A stretch of 64,000 nt of DNA from Diadema setosum. Its lineage: Eukaryota; Echinodermata; Echinoidea; Diadematoida; Diadematidae. The notes beneath the pieces were generated by a model that saw nothing but the letters and a program-made list of their open reading frames with translations, did no database searches and had not been told where the DNA came from. A program made the position numbers and the translations under genes. Positions 60,101-64,000 of this stretch are shown here, piece after piece (position 1 is the stretch's first letter; every line of letters starts with the position of its first letter). The DNA lies in the NCBI RefSeq assembly GCF_964275005.1, contig NC_092689.1, positions 9,932,700 through 9,996,699 of the forward strand, given 5' to 3'.

Positions 60101-63100
60101 AAGGCTTTTTTATTATGTTGTCTTTTTGGTATAGCTGCTGGTACGTGTACAATTGTTATCTCCTCTTTTCCATGTGTAATGTCAAAGAAGAGAGCACACA
60201 TGGTCATTACAGTAATGTACTTTGCTGTGTGTGCTTTATATTTCGTGGGGTTTTATTTTCGCAAATTTCGCGAGTCAGGTGCTATTTGTGAATTTAACTT
60301 CACCAGAAAATATTAACTCTGATGCTGACATGAATGGATTTAACCACATGCAAAATTGTCGGGAAGTTCCGATTTGCAAAAAAAAAAATCACATGCTAAA
60401 TATATAGCATATACAGCAGTAGCCTTTTGTCAAGGCCCTCTTGCTGTATGGTGAAGAGAGCCCAGCCGAGTGGGGTTGCGCGAGGGCCTTTTATTTTATT
60501 TATTTATTTATTCCGTCATATTTAAACAGGGTAGTCCCCTCAGTTTCACAACTGCTTTCCAGGGGAGCCCTGTGTACATATACATGATAAAAACATTGGA
60601 TTACAATAGACTTCATTAAAAAAAAAACATATACAAGTATAACACATATACACAAAACAATACAAACTTTAAAAGATACTTTAGACCATGGAGACTGACT
60701 TAAAATATATTCTGAATTCGGCATAAACAAAATGTATTATTAAAAAAAAAAAAAAACCTGTGTAATAGAAATTACTGTAATGACACACCAAAAATATACA
60801 ACTGAGTTTAAAATACCATAATAGGGGTTAATGGAACCAAAGAAGAAATCATAAAAAAAAAACCAATACAAACAGTAAAAAAAAAATGCAAAATTGTTAA
60901 AACATTCAATAAATAATCATTATACCATAATCAATATTTATTTAAAAAGTTTTGAGATCTGCTTCGCATCCTTTTGTTAGCCCTTTGCGTTACCAACTTT
61001 TGCTCCCCGATTTCGGGAGCAAAAGTCGACAATCAGCGTGTCTGTTTACCCTAGCCCAATTTGCATAAAATGGCAAATGCGTGCCACAGACATCCACTAA
61101 TGTTCAGTGATGCATTCAAACAGGCCGGACAAACGCCAAGACGAAGGATGTGGGGAGCGCGCCATTCCATTGGTCGACCAGAACCCATTAACATGACTCT
61201 TCAGTAGAGTTCATGTGTCATGAATGATAATATGTGAAGCAGATCTCAAAAGGCCCTCACGATGTCGCGCTCGGATGGGCCGCTTCCCTCGCCCATTACA
61301 GCCAGAGGGCCTTGACAAAAGGCTAATACAGTAATGGATCACTGCATTTAATAAGTTCAGATTGAGTTACCAGCCCAACTTTGTTGAAGAGGATCTTTAA
61401 CATTCTTTGCAATACAGAAACTATTGTGTCATCTCATATTCTCAGCATTCAAACAAAGGAAAGGTAAATTAATATGTGCTTATTGGTTAACTCTTTGCTT
61501 TGGGTGAAGAGGACTTGAATGCACACATATATGCCAGCTATAATGGCAGACCGTGTACCCTACTAACTAAGTACAAGGAAATATCTCGGGACAATGTGCA
61601 TTTCAAATAATATTCTCTTTCACTAAGTGGGTTTTCTCATGACACACAAGTGCGAAGTTTGTAAGTTTGATCACTTGATCAATACAGCAATTCAGTAAGG
61701 CATTGGGTACTGTACCAAGTTTATTAACCCTAATCCCACTGTTTTTTTTTGAAGGACTTTAAACCACGGGGGGCTTTTTGGCCCCCCTTCAGATCTCGGT
61801 CGTGGATCGCGCGATCCTCGCAAAAATTTGCACTAAGGTAGAGGCCAATGTAATCTACAAGACTGTATAGTTAGATTTTAATTAATGTATTTTATATTAA
61901 TTAATTTATGCTAATTTATGCAAAAATAATTTTTTGCCTATATACACTGTATATAAAAAAATAAAGCTCCAAGACCTCTAATTTTTGGTGAACATATTCT
62001 TTTCAATATCCTCAACAATAATATTCAAGCAAAAATTCGGCTTCATAATTATTTCTTATGTATTTTATTGTTTATTGAATTTCTTATGTATTCTTTGTTT
62101 TTTGTTTGTTTTTTTTTGATGTTTTTTTCGTCAAATTTTGTTGAAACTTTTTAAAAGCATAATCAGGCTAAAATGAATCATTATCAACCATTGAAAGTAA
62201 AAATATTTATTTTTATATGAATTAATTGCAAAAACACAATTTACATTGGATTTGTACACACAATCATGTTTTTGAGCAATTTTTGGGTAGATGAATTTTT
62301 TTCAAAGGGGCGTGGCTTCAAGTCGGTATGCCCGGGAGCGACAAATTTGGCCTCAAAAGTTGCGCTACTTGAAAGAAAAAAGTCATAAAATGTCACAGCG
62401 AGAGCATCACGCGTTGCGGAAAAATCATGCAAAACGTCGAATGGTGGGAATAGGGTTAAGGCCTTTTTAGGCCTTTTTGTCACTCTTCAAATATGAAAAA
62501 TCATTCTGTGATCATGCAGTAACTGACCGTGTCTTCTTTTCTTTTATGCACTACTTCATGTTTGTATCTTGATTCATCTTTGCCAGAAGGAAGAAGTCCC
62601 ACTAACAGCAATTTGAAAACAAAGTGAAACTGAAACATATTGACATGTTTTCTGATAGTTGAGGGTTGCTGCTGTATTTTTATATAAATTCTGGTATTTC
62701 ATATTGTCCTTATCCTAAATGTGCTCTTGCATTAGGTTATATTAATAAGATTCTCAATGACTTTTCATGAGTTTTGGAATTCATAATCATTTCTCTCTTT
62801 CCTTTTTTTTTTTCAGATATGCAGCATCAGTAGGGGCAAAGCATTTTCACACATCAGCAAAACTCAACAAAGGAATTGAGGAGATGTTCCTTGATCTTAG
62901 CAAAAGTAAGTGAGAGTTTTGATGTAAGCATCGACCGCCTGCTTTATATTGCAGTGACAATTACCATTATGGGAGGGCATGCGTTATCAGCCATGCATGC
63001 ATACATGTGATGATGTTTAGTGTGAAAGTCATCATATGAATTTCATATCGGCGCAATATTTAGAGGTTATGTGTTTGTCAGTGGACTTGCTGTAAAAATG

Positions 63101-63693
63101 TATCAAATACTTTAGCCTCTCACAAGGTGAGCTCTCCCTGATTGATGTTTTACATGTGGCTAATTTTCTGCAATGTAAATTGGAGCTACATGTACTTAAT
63201 CTACATGCCAGCATACTTTGATGATAGTACATCAACTTTTTTTGTTTTTCGTCAAAAGCTTGATAATGTAGTATTTATGTTATGTTGGATGGCAATGAAT
63301 GGGATACCAAGGAATATTGCACTAGCTAGGGAACATATAGCACAAATTAAAGATGAGTGCAAATTGCAATATTCCCTGGTATTCCATGAATAAAAGCAAT
63401 CCAATATAGTTATTTCATCTGTAATCATTATCTAGAGAAGGCATAAGGTGTAAAAATTAAAGTACCATACTTCCAATGGATGAATGGATGAATGGATGGA
63501 TGAACCTGCAGTATACATACATAGTTATTGATTCCCAATTTTCCTCTTTCCCTATCTCCCATCAGGGATGCTAGAAGTCACATCATTCGACGATGGACTC
63601 GGCGGCCCCAGCAGAGGGGGTGCTTCGAAACACAAAAGCGTGACCATAGTGGAGGACTCAGAAGCAGAGCAGAAGAGCGGAGGGTGCTGTTAA
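46548..63693 (+). CDS. rab21: Rab21 small GTPase, complete
   Basis: Seven exons join in phase: 46548–46682, 56104–56163, 57658–57765, 59046–59109, 60037–60091, 62817–62905, 63566–63693. They total 639 nt, or 212 aa (human RAB21 is 225). GTPase motifs: P-loop GEGCVGKT (18–25), switch I HITT, WDTAGQE (65–71), NKID (124–127), TSAK (153–156), and a C-terminal GGCC for double geranylgeranylation. The [20 protein letters not shown] and [10 protein letters not shown] stretches are near-identical to vertebrate RAB21. RAB21 acts on early endosomes in integrin and cargo trafficking. The WDTAGQE Gly is present, so the protein is not locked in the GTP-bound state. Human ends CCSSG; here CC is terminal. 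All introns are GT–AG. Intron 1 is 9.4 kb and carries several mobile elements. Confidence 0.98.
47307..48045. mobile_element. TIR element, TA duplication
   Basis: Left end gggtaagggcaccagtattc and right end (inverse) gggcaacatccccagtattc, each followed by ggtca, between TA dinucleotides (47305–47306, 48046–48047). Internal copies of ccagtattcggtcac repeat. It lacks a transposase frame. In rab21 intron 1. Confidence 0.75.
48515..49927. repeat. Repeat element with tandem ~145-bp units rich in tgacctttgacct
   Basis: Bounded by atgcctccgcca (48515–48526) and its inverse tggcggaggcat (49916–49927), with an extra atgcctccgg hairpin at the right end. Between about 48.77 and 49.79 kb are degenerate tandem units of the form tgaccttttgacctttgacc... 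followed by ccagagaatctta and aagtttcaagaaaatat. Two units (about 48950–49110 and 49110–49260) are almost identical. No coding capacity. Confidence 0.7.
49928..51224. other. rab21 intron 1, nothing recognised
   Basis: Unique-looking intronic DNA with a duplicated aaaatggaaat.tagtgaaaa segment at 49928–49990 and a T tract at 50939. No supported gene. Confidence 0.5.
51225..51800 (-). pseudogene. 5'-truncated LINE (CR1/L2-like) reverse-transcriptase C-terminus, frameshifted
   Basis: The minus strand encodes [20 protein letters not shown], then [20 protein letters not shown] and [19 protein letters not shown]. These are typical of the C-terminal part of non-LTR retrotransposon ORF2. Near 51480 a one-base frameshift and stop break the frame. 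The second frame continues [20 protein letters not shown] to ...[20 protein letters not shown] and stops at 51225. Only the last ~190 codons remain, so this is a dead copy in rab21 intron 1. Confidence 0.85.
51801..53465. other. rab21 intron 1, nothing recognised
   Basis: AT-rich intronic DNA with an A-rich (aaac)n patch near 52910. No exon, tRNA or mobile-element ends seen. Confidence 0.5.
53466..55382. mobile_element. TU-like foldback transposon with 8-bp target-site duplication
   Basis: Element 53474–55374 (1901 bp) in rab21 intron 1. Long arms are tandem arrays of a 15-bp unit, of the form gtctactcccaactc on the left (about 53490–54128) and its inverse gttgggagtagacca on the right (about 54716–55370). 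Outer units are degenerate and inner ones near-perfect. The termini are imperfect inverted repeats starting ggtaaattggcact and ggtttatagtaatc (inverse), each running into tcgtctac. Direct repeats GGTACCAG flank it at 53466–53473 and 55375–55382. The centre holds an (AT)n tract and about 540 bp of unrelated AT-rich DNA with no coding capacity. This matches the TU family of sea-urchin foldback elements (15-bp repeats in the outer arms). Repetitive VYSQL-type open frames here are artefacts of the 15-bp period. Confidence 0.88.
54134..54173. repeat. (AT)n microsatellite
   Basis: About 20 AT units followed by a T tract, in the centre of the foldback element, next to the left 15-bp array. Confidence 0.95.
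56104..56163 (+). CDS. rab21: rab21 exon 2
   Basis: Acceptor aacattacag|gca and donor tgg|gtaagt; 20 codons, [20 protein letters not shown], phase 0 on both sides. Nearly identical to human [20 protein letters not shown]. Confidence 0.97.
57658..57765 (+). CDS. rab21: rab21 exon 3 (switch II)
   Basis: Acceptor gattggcag|gac and donor aag|gttggt; 36 codons from [20 protein letters not shown] to [11 protein letters not shown], phase 0. Confidence 0.98.
59046..59109 (+). CDS. rab21: rab21 exon 4
   Basis: Acceptor tttcccctctcag|gtg and donor gcag|gtacag; encodes [20 protein letters not shown] and A, leaving one base that completes Gly before NKID. Confidence 0.96.
60037..60091 (+). CDS. rab21: rab21 exon 5 (NKID)
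   Basis: Acceptor ccgctatatag|gt and donor aggc|gtaagt; encodes [18 protein letters not shown]. It contains the NKxD guanine-specificity motif. Confidence 0.96.
60422..61323. mobile_element. Non-autonomous TIR transposon, ~70-bp TIRs, TA duplication
   Basis: Left gccttttgtcaaggccctct-type end and right inverse end (agagggccttgacaaaaggc) between TA (60420–60421; 61324–61325). TIR similarity extends about 70 bp in (cgcgagggcc / ggccctc). The interior is A-rich with no frame. In rab21 intron 5; it splits a family D MITE (60236–60419). Confidence 0.78.
61724..62459. mobile_element. piggyBac-type non-autonomous element (TTAA)
   Basis: TTAA at 61724–61727 and 62456–62459; termini ccctaatcccact and (inverse) ccctattcccacc. 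The interior has a strong hairpin ggggggctttttggcccccc (61768–61787) and AT-rich DNA, no transposase. In rab21 intron 5. Confidence 0.75.
62817..62905 (+). CDS. rab21: rab21 exon 6 (TSAK)
   Basis: Acceptor with a long T tract (...tttttcag|a) and donor aaaa|gtaagt. Encodes [20 protein letters not shown] and EEMFLDLSK, including the SAK motif. Confidence 0.97.
63566..63693 (+). CDS. rab21: rab21 exon 7 (hypervariable tail, prenylation motif)
   Basis: Acceptor tctcccatcag|gg; encodes [20 protein letters not shown] and then ...[22 protein letters not shown] at 63691–63693. The tail is shorter than human, and the terminal CC replaces CCSSG. Confidence 0.96.
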
Positions 63694-64000
63694 TGCACAG
63701 GGCGGAGGGTTGCGAGCAGCGCAAGTTTGCGACAGCTTCGAAATCCGTAAAGAAAAAAAAAACGCTCATCTATGTACTCTGTATGAGAGGGGTCGATCCA
63801 CAAAGTGTAAATGGTGTGTGTATCCTCTCTCATCCTGTGCTGTGTTAAAGATGGCCTAGGTGTTTGGAGGGTATGATCCGGAAGACAAGTTCCACCCTGC
63901 GGAGTGGGTTGTTGACGTTGTTGTATGTGTGCTACCATCGTAGCTGGCTGTGTGTCGGTGTGCCAATTATCAGAGATGCGGATCTTTAAGTAGGGAGATT
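63694..64000 (+). other. rab21: rab21 3' UTR (partial)
   Basis: Sequence after the stop codon. It contains an A-rich stretch near 63750 but no clear AATAAA before the window ends. Probably 3' UTR continuing past the window. Confidence 0.5.

Noticed and set aside
61768..61787. Bacterial-type terminator hairpin
   Set aside because: Eukaryotic context; the hairpin belongs to the interior of a TTAA element.

Overview
This is a eukaryotic (metazoan) genomic window. Genes are split into short exons with GT–AG introns, introns run to 9.4 kb, and most of the DNA is non-coding and dense with small DNA transposons. I could assemble three conserved genes by hand from reading frame, splice sites and intron phase: an mdm2-like p53 regulator (+ strand, last coding exons at 8691–15815), tsg101 (− strand, 42895→28809, 11 coding exons, 442 aa) and rab21 (+ strand, 46548→63693, 7 coding exons, 212 aa). 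The protein sequences and the foldback transposon made of 15-bp repeats (the sea-urchin TU element type) suggest an echinoderm, most likely a sea urchin. This is an inference; no species-diagnostic locus is present.

Layout. 1–8.7 kb: upstream or intronic DNA of the mdm2-like gene, holding a 0.6-kb inverted repeat, a 3×111-bp tandem repeat and weak candidates for N-terminal (SWIB) exons. 8.7–15.8 kb: basic/serine-rich exon, two acidic exons, RanBP2-type zinc-finger exon, and a long last exon ending in the C-terminal RING. 15.8–28.8 kb: 3' region and intergenic DNA with a few MITEs. 28.8–42.9 kb: tsg101 on the minus strand, its introns packed with nested TIR elements, including a 272-bp near-perfect palindrome carrying a tRNA T-arm/B-box sequence. 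42.9–46.5 kb: the head-to-head tsg101/rab21 intergenic region, containing a 630-bp palindrome with NRF1-like sites and an outward-facing splice donor in each arm. 46.5–63.7 kb: rab21, whose first intron contains a LINE fragment, a DR1-rich repeat and a 1.9-kb TU-like foldback element with an 8-bp target-site duplication.

How the genes relate. In mammals MDM2 (E3 ligase for p53) and TSG101 (ESCRT-I ubiquitin-binding subunit) are reported to regulate each other's stability, and RAB21 is an early-endosomal GTPase. The cluster therefore places ubiquitin, endosome and p53-control genes side by side. MDM2 and RAB21 are also near each other on human 12q15–q21, so part of this linkage may be ancient. 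The most unusual non-coding structures are the palindrome between tsg101 and rab21, the TU-like element, the tRNA-like palindrome, and a nested MITE carrying TTAGGG-like repeats.
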